Source: Tetrastigma voinierianum (Eukaryota; Streptophyta; Magnoliopsida; Vitales; Vitaceae). From it: 64,000 nucleotides of DNA. A program made the position numbers and the translations under genes. Below, one piece after another: positions 13,280-23,559 of this stretch (positions are counted from its first letter, which is position 1; each line of letters starts with the position of its first letter). The stretch is taken from the NCBI GenBank assembly GCA_016808115.1, contig JAEQBH010000193.1, forward strand, positions 4,030,001-4,094,000, given 5' to 3'. The notes below the pieces were generated by a model that was not told the origin of the DNA, ran no database searches, and saw only the letters and a list, made by a program, of their open reading frames with translations.

Positions 13280-13800
13280 ACGTAGTTTCTCGGGATCGCT
13301 GGGTATTATAGGAGATTCATTGAGGATTTCTCCGTGATAGCAAAAGACTCTGACTAGGTCAAATTCGAAGGAGGTCAAGTTTGAGGATGACCGACAGGAG
13401 GCCCAAGAGTTGAAGAGGGGACTTACTTCACCCTATCTTGATACAAATTCCGGACAAGGACAAGGTACACAAAGGTATCAGGATTGTATTCGAGGGCCTG
13501 ACCGGGATGTGCTTTGATGTAGTTCCAGAGGGCAGTAGCTTATGGCTCCGTCGCCTGAAGAATCACTGAGCGGCACTACCCCACACACCCACACGGAGTC
13601 AAGGCCGTAGTCTCGCCTCGAAATTCGGGGCCACCTACTTATAATGGCGAGGAGTTCGAGGTGTACCTGCACCATGTGTCCTAAGTATATTTTCACACAA
13701 ATGGACCTCACAGAGGCAACGCAGATGGATGGAGTTCCTTGAGGATTATGACTTCACTTTGCATTACCATCCCAGAAGGCAAATGTGGTCGATGCACTCA
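13280..13800 (+). pseudogene. element A RNase H domain remnant
   Basis: After the RT, the connection segment gives LGIAGYYRRFIEDFSVIAK at about 13,298-13,352. The RNase H part follows in changing frames, with a THP..VKAVVSP segment and GEEFEVYLHHVS (13,640-13,680), matching the family's YPTHDLELAAVVFALK...GEEFEVYSDHKS. It ends with QRRWMEFLEDYDFTLHYHP (13,719-13,773). The domain would digest the RNA strand after minus-strand synthesis. The catalytic acidic residues cannot all be confirmed because the middle of the domain is scrambled. Confidence 0.7.
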
Positions 13801-14029
13801 CGGAGTCACGAGGAGCGCCCGTCAGTATACTGGGAGTGGCAGATGCCTCGAGACTGGACAGTTCACACAAAGACAAATGAGCGCACTGGGCAACCTTGGG
13901 AGCGAGTGGCTACACCGGGCTCTCGTGAGCGTAGTGATTGGAATCCCAGTGGCAGGACGCAGATGTCCATCGTGACCGAGTAATGTATGGGTGACGAGGG
14001 TCGGACCGCTCACGTATGGTAGTCTTCGA

Positions 14030-15330
14030 TATAGGGGACGGTAGGTTCCCGCTTGACCGACATTTGAGAGAGGAGATTCTCGTGGAGTTTCACCGCTTCG
14101 ATGTACCATGCATCCAGTGGCACGTAAGATGTACCGTGACCCTGCCGCATTACTGAGTCGGGATCAAGAGACACGAAGATGTCTCGTACGCCACAGTTAA
14201 GGCCGAGCACTAAGCCGCGAGGCTACTTCAGCCATTGGAGGTAGCTGAGTGGAAGTGGGAGCACGCCACGATGGACTTTGTGACCCACTTGCCAAGGACG
14301 CAACAGAGGCATGACGCGGTATGGGTGATAGTGGATCGCTCTCACGAAGCCCAAGACATTTTCTACCGCTGCTGACGACCTTCTTCGCCTCGTGAGAGAG
14401 ATTCCGCCGGCTATACATTCGAGAGATAGTCCGCTACATGTGGGAGCACTCGCATCCATAGTAAGCCTCGATAGGGACTCGAGGTTTATTGCCCACTTTT
14501 GAAGAGTTTCAAAAAGGCTATGGGCACACTAATGACGATGAGTATAGTTTCACCCGCATGCATGGTCGATCCAGAGGACTATATAGGTACTGAGGACACG
14601 CCGCGAGCATGCTGCCCCGGATCATAAGGGCGTACTGAGCAGCATTCGCTCTTAGTGGAATTCTCCGCCTACAACAATGCTTATCGCGAGTATACGATGG
14701 CATCAGATGCAGGCACTCAGAAGGAGGCCATGTAGTCACCATTATGTCGACCGAGGTGGGATGAGAGCTCCATCACCGGGATCCCGATTGATTAGAGACA
14801 CCTCCGAGAAGGAAAGCTTGATATGACAAATACTTCACGCCAGAGCTTCCAAGACTTACGCAGATGTGCGAGACGTCGACCCTTAGGAGCTTCCGAGGTC
14901 AGATCACGCCTTCTCGAAGGTGATGCCTAAGAGGGAGTGCGGCTGTGTCTGGTGCTGAAGCTATCGCCGAGGTTCATTGACCTTCGAGATACTCAGAGTG
15001 GTAGGCACCGCTAAGTGGCCCTGCGAAGGCATCGCCTGAAGATGTCGTGTCCACGAGGTATCACGCCTCCATGCTCCAGAATATACTCCGCATCCAAATT
15101 ACGTGGGTGGATCGGGGACGCATCGAGGTCGGTTAATGATGGGACCGAGGAGGGATCACGGTGCATTGCTGGATACTTCGCGGATCGTTTTACAATTTAA
15201 GACCGCCAGGCTAGTGAAGGTATCATGAGTAACGGCGATGGAGGAGTCTACGGAGCGCTGAGATATGATGCGACATCATGCCTTCTTGTTTAGGGATGAA
15301 GGTGTACGCGGGTTTAGTCGCTTAAGATTT
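14030..15330 (+). pseudogene. element A integrase with chromodomain-like tail
   Basis: Order seen: the start of the HHCC zinc finger (RFPLDRHLREEILVEFHRFD, about 14,041-14,103); VKAEH at 14,195-14,210; then LLQPLEVAEWKWEHATMDFV (about 14,223-14,282) and DAVWVIVDRS (first catalytic Asp) near 14,325. AFNNSY-type sequence is visible as SAYNNAYRAYDGI at 14,664-14,700. The C-terminal part gives ADVRDVDP, FSKVMPKREC (14,917-14,945) and LARLVKVS near 15,200. The chromodomain-like tail reads EESTER..MMRHHAFLFRDEGV at 15,242-15,305. Reading frames change often. It is directly followed by the polypurine tract. Confidence 0.7.
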
Positions 15331-15417
15331 AATGACTGCTTACATGCATGGTAGAGTGCACGCTGCGATATGGCGTGAGTGATTGTGACCGCCCGTAATT
15401 TCGACAAAATTCCTTTT

Positions 15418-15430
15418 AAGGAGAGGAGAA
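15418..15430 (+). other. polypurine tract of element A
   Basis: AAGGAGAGGAGAA directly before the 3' LTR start TGTAAGACC. It is the expected plus-strand primer. The same tract in reverse complement borders the G LTR at 5,977. Confidence 0.8.
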
Positions 15431-17437
15431 TGTAAGACCGAGAAATTCCACTTCGAAAAAGGCAACTGCACTCGACCCAAAATTGTTAATTTCTTGCTTA
15501 AAACTGTAATTTATTCTCTAGATCTCGATGATGAAACCGATTTCACCGCTGAATTGTCTCACGAAATCTAGCTAGCACGTAAAATTTCACGACCTCGAGA
15601 CAATGTAATTTACACGCTTCGAGGCATCGCGCTTCGGTGTCGTGAAACGAATTTCGGCGCACGAAGTCACATATAACAAGTGCTCATGTGCCGCGGTACG
15701 TAGCAGGTAAATGATGAAAATGGACGGGCCAAATAGTGCCGACACAAACTGGAAATGAAAGGACGTAATGGTCATTATGGATTTGATTTTTAAGTCACTA
15801 AAGGAAAGTTGTAATAGTGCTTCTTCTCCAACAAAATGAGCCAAAAAACGTGAAATGCATTTTGGGAGATCCAAGAGCCAAGTTTTTGAGATTTCTTTTA
15901 AAGAGAGAAACTTCTAAAATACGCGCTGATCCACCGCCGGCAGCCTCGGACAAAGGAAAGCCGCTCTATGGAGAGTGGCTTCACGGGTACCTGGATGGCG
16001 AGTTTCAACTCCGGAGAGGTATGCTTCTCCCTACTTGCGCTTTTATTCCATCTTTAAAGATTTCTTTACGATCGTTAGCTGAACGGCGCCGAGCTGCCGA
16101 TCGGTCCCAAAACTTGGGACCCAATTGATATAATTTTTGAAACCAATGCAGCGTACTCGTGACTGCTCCACTACAGCCGTTGATTTAATTGTGCTTTGTG
16201 ATAAATCGTAATGTCAGATGAGGCCGGGAATGGTCGTTGAATCGCGGGTTCACTGGCGAACCGATGATTTTATGATTTTTCAGAACAAGAACTAAGGATT
16301 TACTATTCTCGGCAAAGGTTCTAAAATATATTTTTGTGAAAATGTTGGTCGGTGCGATTTAAATTAAATCTTCTGCTCGTGTTTGATCATCGCTCGCTTT
16401 TGTGCCAATTTTACTGTACGAATTACTAATTTACATGACATGATTGTGTGAATTAAGTTTTTGTAAATATATGCATGTTATATGGTATTTACCGTGAATT
16501 AATCGTATTGGAATTGGCATACATGCATTCCATATGCACTGGAACACCCTAGGACTATAGGAGTGAGTGCATGAGATGAATCTAGAGAAAACGGTTCGGA
16601 GGGTTGTCTAAAAAAAATATTAATTATCGGAGGGTAGTCCAAATTAAAAATATCAATCGTCGGAGCGGCTCAATTGATATCACCTGAGGGTAGTCCACAA
16701 CAAATAATATATCACCGCCTGAGCGGCCCAACTGGAGATATATACACGGAAAATGGCCCACAACAAACAAATAATATATCAATCGTCGGAGCGGTCTCTA
16801 ACTGGATATATATACACATCGGGAGGCTGTCCTACAAACTAACAAAACAATAATTCCCTATACAAAGTTAGGCGAGTGAGAGGAGTCGCCGGGACTCCTG
16901 GATCCGAAGGTCATGTAGACATTCAAGTAGATCATACTAAGCCAATGTATGTTACTGGAACATCGCACCGCACTTAGGGAGAGAAACACTGAAGTATTCC
17001 ACTACTGAAAGCATTAGCTCACTTCGTCAGGGATATTATTTCATGTGCAATGTGGAGCGTATGAGGGACTCGCCATTCCTAGACCGAGGATTGTGGAAGA
17101 AAGCCGAAGCCATTTTTGTCTTGACACATGTATTAGAACTCTACAGCCTGATATATCAGAGTAAGAGTAAAACATATTAACTCTTGTAACTATTGGTATA
17201 TAGTTGGATTCATAGCCGGCATGCATATTGAGTATTGCGAGGCCCAAGCAGAATGACATCATGCGTGATCGATATATCGATTATACGGCACCGCTTGTAC
17301 GTGATATGCGCATTACTGGGTGAGCCCCCGCACAAAGGAGACTCGCCCGATTTTCGCGGAAAATGTCGGGTCACCCGACATTCACGGCGTTTCCGGGTTG
17401 ACGGCACCAACGGACCCCCGGGATCAGGGCGTCACAC
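15431..17437 (+). repeat. 3' LTR of element A
   Basis: About 2.0 kb, from TGTAAGACCG to GGGCGTCACA. It pairs with 6,306-8,391. AT-rich blocks match closely (for example TTAATTTACATGACATGATT in both), while GC-rich stretches differ by clusters of small insertions, deletions and substitutions. The near-terminal inverted repeat GTCGGGTCACCCGACA is kept at ~17,366. Confidence 0.85.
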
Positions 17438-17995
17438 AACCTCTATCTCTCCTCAATCCACTCATGCAGCTTGATCCGGGAGTGTACCGAGCATGAGGAC
17501 GAAATACCTGTGGTTAACTACATGCCGGGCTGCAAAGCCAACTGCATGCTTATCGGCTTACCTTCGAAAGATCCAAAGGCCCAATAAACTTTTTACTTAT
17601 ACTCGCGCTTTACTCGAACCCCGACCACCTCTAGGCATCACCTTCAAGAATGATCACCACTCCGAACCTAAGGGTCACGTCGACCTCGCAGATAATCCTC
17701 CCGCCGCTCGAGCCGAGAAGACGTCAGATCAAGCCTACCTTCTCGGAGGCTCAATAAACTAGGACTAGTGATGGAGCTCTCTCCCACCTTGGTCCAACAT
17801 ATCCGGTGATCTGCATGGCCTCCCAGCGTCGCCTTATGGTGCCATATGCTACCGTCGACAACTCATTGCCACAATTCCACTAAGCGGCAAGTGCTCTTCC
17901 CAATCACCCTTATGATCTAGACGATGTTCAAACATGTCCTCTAACACCGTATATAATCCACACAACATAACCCTGCCACACCCTTGTTTGTAAAA
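17438..17995 (-). pseudogene. element G integrase, C-terminal half (split by element A)
   Basis: Read on the minus strand from 17,995: LEDMFEH (the ILEDMLRA helix of integrase), LDHKGDWEEHLPL near 17,905 (family: FKGSWEEHLPLVEF), then SGDHSFLKVMPRGG (17,655-17,615; family VGDHVFLKVMPKRG), LGTLPDQAA (family MLRKYTPDPTH) and D-GEIEV next to 17,438. This order runs straight into the chromodomain-like tail found at 6,300-5,993 beyond element A, which shows that A interrupted one integrase gene. The plus-strand frame at 17,493-17,762 is a shadow of it. Confidence 0.7.
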
Positions 17996-18814
17996 CGCCG
18001 ACCTTCCGTATAGTCATAACGACGACAATCCAATGGACCATTAACCTAGTCCATACGCAATGACATCCATAGACCAGTCCTCGCGGGCTCACCACCCAAT
18101 GCCAATTTCCAAAGGGGTATCCAAATCTCGAGTCACCCTTTTACCTCCTATCACTTAACTTAAGCCTCGTGATACATGACCGTTTTCTCATCTCGAGTCA
18201 CTCCAATTTATCACTCAACTCTAAGTCTAATGGATAATCTCAACGTGTTTTCATCTCTCGGGTAATAGAACTTTTCGCCTACACCGTAGTTTTATATCCA
18301 CAATGCAAAATTGAATACATTCCACCTGCCCTTATTGCCACCCAATGCAAATTTCTGATAACCCACCAGCCCACACACCCAATAATGCAAAGTCTTGTAT
18401 CGCTTCCTGCCCACACCCAATACGTAATTCAGATTTCTCCCACGGGTCTCACACCCATTGCTTAAATTGGGATAGCTCCCCGGGTCTCTTACACCCAATA
18501 CGTAAATTCTGATATCTCTCCCTGCCTTTTACACACCCACGCGTAGCCTCGGATATCTCCCCAAGCACCCATAGGACCTGATACTACCGCAGTCTCCTTC
18601 ACCTCAACCTGTGCTTCTCACCTCAGGGATTAACGACCACCCCTTCTGTCACCCAACAATACATTAATTACTCTTCATTTTGATTTAAACTATGAGTCTT
18701 CATCGATCGTAGTCCCAAAGACAAACCCAGCTCACACTCACCAAGAGTGGTGAATGACCATACCATGCACCCACACCCGACTCGACGCGATGTTACTGTG
18801 CACATGAATGCAAT
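17996..18814 (-). repeat. tandem-repeat-rich leader (probably of element H)
   Basis: A non-coding stretch with two kinds of local tandem repeat. At about 18,120-18,270 a unit of roughly 60 bp recurs around CATCTCGAGTCACTCCA. At about 18,325-18,563 six degenerate units of 38-40 bp follow, each with a CACACCCAAT(A)CGTAAATT core followed by CTGATATCTCCC. It lies just inside a minus-strand LTR end with a primer-site-like sequence, so I infer a 5' leader of a minus-strand element whose gag and most of pol are missing. Confidence 0.5.
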
Positions 18815-19224
18815 GATGCCATACTGTGACACCCCAAACCCGGGGGTCCACCATGAGCAGAATCTCGGAGATCTCTAACTCACAATCCCGACCTACCATG
18901 TCAACTCTCACCACACATCCTAGGGAAGAACATCCACACCTGGCTTCTCTAAAGGCCTCAACCTCTAAGCCCAAACCTATCACAGAAGATGCATTAATGA
19001 ACATGATGCATTAGAAAACAAATGCTGGTATAAAACGCATCTCGCACGTCCGAATGATCTACGGTCGCCTCCGTACCATGAGGCCTTGCCTCCTAGGACA
19101 CCCCGCCTCATATGCCCAGCCGGGCGGTACGGTAACACCGTCATCCGCCCAAATTTTAATCCGAACTCTACCGCAACCCGTGCTCGACCTCGACCTACGC
19201 TCTGGCCCTGGCCTATGTGACCTG
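18815..19224 (-). repeat. truncated LTR end of element H with PBS-like sequence
   Basis: On the minus strand the sequence ends with CCCGGGTTTGGGGTGTCACA (LTR end, plus-strand TGTGACACCCC from about 18,833). It is followed by TATGGCATCA, a degenerate form of the TGGTATCA primer site. The LTR body is only about 0.4 kb because LTR F starts at 19,225. Its terminal bases resemble the E and G LTR ends, but the body matches neither, so I treat it as a separate family. A GRGRARV-like frame inside it is not convincing as protein. Confidence 0.45.
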
Positions 19225-19250
19225 TAATGACCCGTACTAAATAATACGAG

Positions 19251-19326
19251 TTTGACCAAGTTTGACCAAGTTTGACCAAGTTTGACCAAGTTGACCAAGT
19301 TTGACCAGCTAACGCCAAGTTTGACT
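19251..19326 (+). promoter_or_regulatory. tandem W-box array (TTGACC x6, TTGACT x1)
   Basis: TTGACC occurs at 19,252, 19,262, 19,272, 19,282, 19,291 and 19,301, and TTGACT at 19,321. TTGAC(C/T) is the core site of plant WRKY transcription factors. Spacings of 10, 10, 10, 9 and 10 bp place the sites on one face of the helix. The array starts 27 bp into the LTR and lies about 200 bp upstream of a TATA box. Regulation by WRKY factors is inferred from the motif only. Confidence 0.6.
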
Positions 19327-19517
19327 TTTCGAGAAGGAATAGTTTTAAGTTAACTAAGACACCATTTCGTAGGCCTCATTGACACGAGTTCATAGACAAG
19401 TGAACGTCACAATCCCACTTACTTGATAAAAAGTTACGCCATTAGAAGTTCACCGCACCACTTCTGTCGTCCAAGTTCTCATTCTGGATTTTTAATTCGA
19501 AAGTGACCCTCAGACCC

Positions 19518-19525
19518 TATATAAA
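19518..19525 (+). promoter_or_regulatory. TATA box of LTR F
   Basis: TATATAAA, followed about 30 bp downstream by AAAACCCTAGCCC, a composition common in plant 5' leaders. Position within the LTR is right for the U3/R border. Confidence 0.5.
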
Positions 19526-20776
19526 CATAGCTTGTGATACCAAATGAAAACCCTAGCCCAAAAACAATTTGAGCTCCCAAACCCAAGAAAACTCTCCAAA
19601 CCGGGAAGACTCAGCCGAGTAGCCACCGCGCCACTGAGAAATCGGACCTACGAGGCACCACCTGCCGGAGTTAATGTACACGCGCTTGACCACTCAGGTG
19701 CGCGACCGCCTGACGGCGCCATAAATTTCACGGTTAACCGCCGGACGCCGCCGGGATCAGCGGCTGAACCCGCGACGCGTCGACCGATTTTCACCTGGGT
19801 AGGATTCTCGCCATTTTTCCGCCAAATTTCAGCCACCCCATAGCTCTTTCCACCATTTTTGACCTTCCGAACTCATCTACGCGGGACCTTTACTACACCG
19901 CGTTTGAAGTTACGCGAAACAAAATCGGCCAAGCTTAGATCAGTTTCGCCACCACAAAGGATCGTTGGAACAAGTGTAATGGTACCAATGAGTTCCTGGT
20001 CTCTCGGGTCATTGATGTGGTTTGTAAATTTTGGACATCGTTTGGTTAGGTTTCCATTTTTAGGTTGTTTCGGGTAATTACCGAGAAGTCGGGACTGAAA
20101 TAGAGTACCGATTGGTCAAATTTGGCAAAATTGAAGTTGTATTAGTGAAATTGGATGTTTTTAGGAATTATTGGACGGTTCAATTTCGAGAAATTAGCTC
20201 CCGGGTGAAAAGTTCCCACTCGGGGTATCACCCATAGTACACACCGCGTAATCGGACCGCCTGAAATAAACTGATGGCTTCATAGTTCTAAAATTATTCT
20301 AAGGCCTTCTGGGTATTCCAAATGTTGTTGTCCAGTTATCTGTTCTAAACTGCCATTTATATTAATAGCACTACGCCGGCCTGATCTAATTTCAAGAGGG
20401 AAACAGGATCGAGCGTTTATAGTCATGAGTGGTTTATATGCTTTAAATGATTTGGGGTATTGAAGTTGATATATCTATTGTGATTAAATACTTTACATAT
20501 ATTGTTTTGATAAGATGGTTGGTTGCATCTAAACATGATTTTCGGTTTCATATAAAACAAGTTATTATTTCATGTGAGTTTTATCATCATTTTAAATATT
20601 TAAAGTTTGATCGTGTTCGTGGATGGAGTTTGGCATGGTCGGATATTTCGTAAAGGCATGTGGATTGAGGCTGTAAACTATCTTGAAAACTATTGTAAAA
20701 GAAAAGGTGGACTTTAGATTTTGTGGATCGACTCGATACTAAGATTGTCGGCGCAGCATGGAGAATGTGAACGGTT

Positions 20777-21072
20777 TATTAGCTGCCACGCGTCGCGGAG
20801 GTCGGTTTGACCCCGACGGTCATTTAGTCTAATGTTGCCTGGAGGCCTGCTTGACCCTCGACGGTTTATTAGTCGCCACATTGCCGTGAGGTCTGCTTTG
20901 ATTCCGACTCCGCTTGGTATTCTCCGGGTTTGCCACGGCGACGGAGGTCGGCTCGATCCCCGACGCTTGGTATTCGTGGTTTGCCACTGACGTGAGGTCG
21001 GTTTGACCCGACGGTTTGGTATTCTTGGTTTGCCACGGTGACGTGAGGTCGGCTCAATTCGACCATTTGGTA
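20777..21072 (+). repeat. tandem repeat of about 50 bp in LTR F
   Basis: Six imperfect units of 45-53 bp. The best conserved ones contain TTGGTATTC, GGTTTGCCACGG, GACGTGAGGTCGG and TTTGACCCGACGG. Earlier units are more diverged. Its position well downstream of the TATA box places it in the transcribed part of the LTR. The minus-strand open frame over it is a consequence of the repeat. Confidence 0.7.
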
Positions 21073-21845
21073 TTTCACATTAATACATTAGGCCCGCCAA
21101 TCCACTGGTTTGTAGATATACATGGTACCAGATAACGTTGGTTTATACGACGCTGTTGGATTTTCTAAATGTGGTATAACTCATTTTAATACTCATGGGT
21201 TTCGTGCATTTCATGAAGTACTTTATCACTTGAGACTTATACATGTTTCTGTGTCAGCTATGTCAGGTACGCTTCGCATTATGTTTTCTTAACATCAACG
21301 GCTAATTTGTTGAGCATGATCTCGTGATACGTTGACTTTGGGGTAAAAGTCGGCTATAAACGCTTCTAACCTGGGAACTTTACAAAGAGTGAACTTTAAG
21401 TTTGAGAGGAGAACCATTGAAATATAAAAATGTTATTTTTCCTTATAAACTATGTCACCACTCGAGATTTATTATCCACATTATTGTTTTAAACTGCTCC
21501 TCAGCTGCATAGTCATAGGCCTATTCAAGGCCAGATTCGACGTCGCTTCTCCGCCACAACCGTCAGACTTATCACATTTATCTATTATGAGTTTGTCAGA
21601 TTGACTTATTCATTTCTACTTGTACTCCCTAAACCACAATACTTTAGAACGCTCCGATATTCAGATGGAACTTTTACGACCTCATTGGTAATTGTTAAGG
21701 GCTTTATATATATTTATGTATAATCAAGTGTTAAATTAATACATGGTGTTACCTCCTTTATGTGGGGTCCACCAGCCTTCCTAGGATTATTATATGTTGA
21801 CTTAACAAGGGACCACCAAACCGGAGAGATCCGGGCGTCCCGTCA

Positions 21846-21963
21846 TGACCCGTCTGCTGGTACTAGGTGCCGGTGCGACACCTAGAATCGGTATATACTG
21901 TTCCCCCACCACACTAGGGTGAGGAACAACCATGTCCTCTCCCACTACCACTCGACCGACCGC
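21846..21963 (+). pseudogene. element F leader and interrupted gag start
   Basis: After the primer-site-like TGGTACTAGG, a small perfect stem CTAGGTG/CACCTAG (21,863-21,885) is followed by an ATG at 21,931 that opens MSSPTTTRPTAV, a Ser/Thr/Pro-rich start that could be a gag N-terminus. It is cut after about 11 codons by the C-family LTR that starts at 21,964. The rest of element F is not seen downstream, where minus-strand B sequence begins. The gag assignment is weak. Confidence 0.3.
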
Positions 21964-22846
21964 TGTGACTCGAACATATGCCCTAGTCAAGCCGACATGT
22001 TTGGCATTTTGTGTTTCAATTCGGAGCTTCGTAGCTTAAACGCAAATACTAAAACGAGAGAACTTAAAGTTACAAAACTTAAGGACAAAAATTGTAAATT
22101 GTCCAAAAGGTCAAGACATGGATTAAGAAGATCAAATGCGTACCACACAATTTTGGGAACTTGGAATACAAATGTCAAACACGGAGGACCTTTTGCAAAT
22201 AAAGAAAAATTAACCCAAAAAATTGGTTTTATTTGGAGGGCCAAACATGGCCTTAGGCAAACATGGGTTTTAAAAAAGACCAAAGTTCGTCCCATTCGGG
22301 AGGAGAAAAACTGCAAGGAGGAGGAGAAGAGAAGAGGAAGAGGAAGAAGATGGAGGAGCCAAGATCAAGCCAACAAGGTATGGAAACTCACCTTGATAAT
22401 GAACTCTATGAGATTATGTATGAATTTCCATGCTTGGTTGGTTAGTAGCTTGTCCCCAAACTTGGGGTTTTGCTAGGGTTTCATCTTAACCCAAATATTA
22501 TGGAAAGTAAGGTTGGTAGAACCCTATATGGCACAAGATGGTTATGGAATCCTTCCTTTGAGGATGGATTCATGGTTAATCGAGAGTAATTGAGTTGGGG
22601 TTTGGAACAAACCCTAACTAATCATCATAATTGGTTTGTGTATGGGTCTTGAACCCATATTAAAATTGTTTTGGAAGGATTCTTATTATGTTTTTGGAAT
22701 AAAGATAAGTATTGAAAGAGAATCGAATAGAAAAGAGGTTACAAGAGGAATAGAAATGCAGTTTTGATGTGTGTTTGAAGTGTGAGTTGGTCTGGGATGG
22801 AAACCATGAAAAAATGGAGAAAACACATTCCGGGCATTCGGGTGAT

Positions 22847-22882
22847 GTGTACCGGTACACTTTCTGAACATGTACCGGTACA
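22847..22882 (+). repeat. paired GTACCGGTAC palindromes in C-family LTR
   Basis: TGTACCGGTACACTTT occurs twice about 22 bp apart, each with the perfect 10-bp palindrome GTACCGGTAC. In the C LTRs at ~46,990-47,095 and ~51,480-51,580 the equivalent positions carry weaker forms such as TTGTACC...GGTACAA, so the palindromic pair is best kept here. Confidence 0.6.
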
Positions 22883-23559
22883 CTTTGTGTTCCGGTCATT
22901 TTTGGCCAATGTACCTAAGAGCACATTATGTGTGTACCCCAGACACCCTATTCTCGCTTCCTTTCTCGACCAGTTTTCGTATTTTGGCTATAACTTGCTC
23001 ATTTATTATCCGATTTGAGTGATTCAAATAGCAAATTAAAATAGACTTCAAGGAGAATCAAATATAAAGAAATAGGTATCGTCAAATTCTGGCTCTAAGT
23101 GGTCCAAAAATTCACTCAAAGTGGGGCCATGTGCAAGCCAATTCCTGCATCCGTTTGAACATAGAGTAGTCCGAGCTGCTTTACGTATCTTGAGCTCCTG
23201 TTCGAATTGCGATTCTAGTTGAATAGGAACCCTTAGAACTTTATCTTTAAAGGAGTACAAAGATACAGTGCCAATATCGAGACAAGGCACTGGAAAATAT
23301 TTCAAACTGTCCTTGCAAACTCCAGAACCGACTAGTTTAAAAGGAAATGCCATAACTTGATTTGGGACAATCCGAATGGATTGATTCCAATTCCTGGGTA
23401 TAGTAGATTCATAGAAAAATAAGAATACTTGAATAAGGTGTGATTACATGCTCATCATACCTTACCAAAGATATGGAATAATGACCGTCTTGAACACATA
23501 ATGTGGCTAAGAATGCCTATTATTATAAGATAGTAAGTTACTCGAACTCATATAATTGT

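Larger units (their letters stand above)
6301..17442 (+). mobile_element. element A: near-complete Ty3/gypsy chromovirus
   Basis: A plus-strand element with two LTRs of the same family (6,306-8,391 and 15,431-17,437), a degraded Met-tRNA primer site, a leader, gag, protease, RT, RNase H, integrase with a chromodomain-like tail, and a polypurine tract. The domain order with integrase last is that of Ty3/gypsy. It sits between two parts of one minus-strand integrase gene (element G). Flanking AACCC (6,301-6,305) and AACCT (17,438-17,442) may be its 5-bp target duplication with one mismatch. An inverted LTR of the same family lies inside it. The coding region is full length in content but broken by many frame shifts. 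Confidence 0.8.
19225..21845 (+). repeat. LTR F (5' LTR of a truncated plus-strand element)
   Basis: It begins TGTAATGACCCG and ends near 21,845 in CCGGGCGTC..GTCA, followed by a primer-site-like TGGTACTAGGTGCC (21,858-21,871) and a short gag-like start. About 2.6 kb. U3 carries a W-box array and a TATA box, both listed below; transcribed sequence probably starts soon after ~19,550 with AAAACCCTAGCCCAAAA. A second tandem array sits at 20,777-21,072. No other copy is in the window, so the boundaries rest on terminal motifs only. Confidence 0.6.

Noticed and set aside
21919..22476. 185-codon open frame on the plus strand
   Set aside because: It runs from element F leader into a C-family LTR, has no recognisable domain and is GA-rich at its end. 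The same region in the other C LTRs is not open in this frame.
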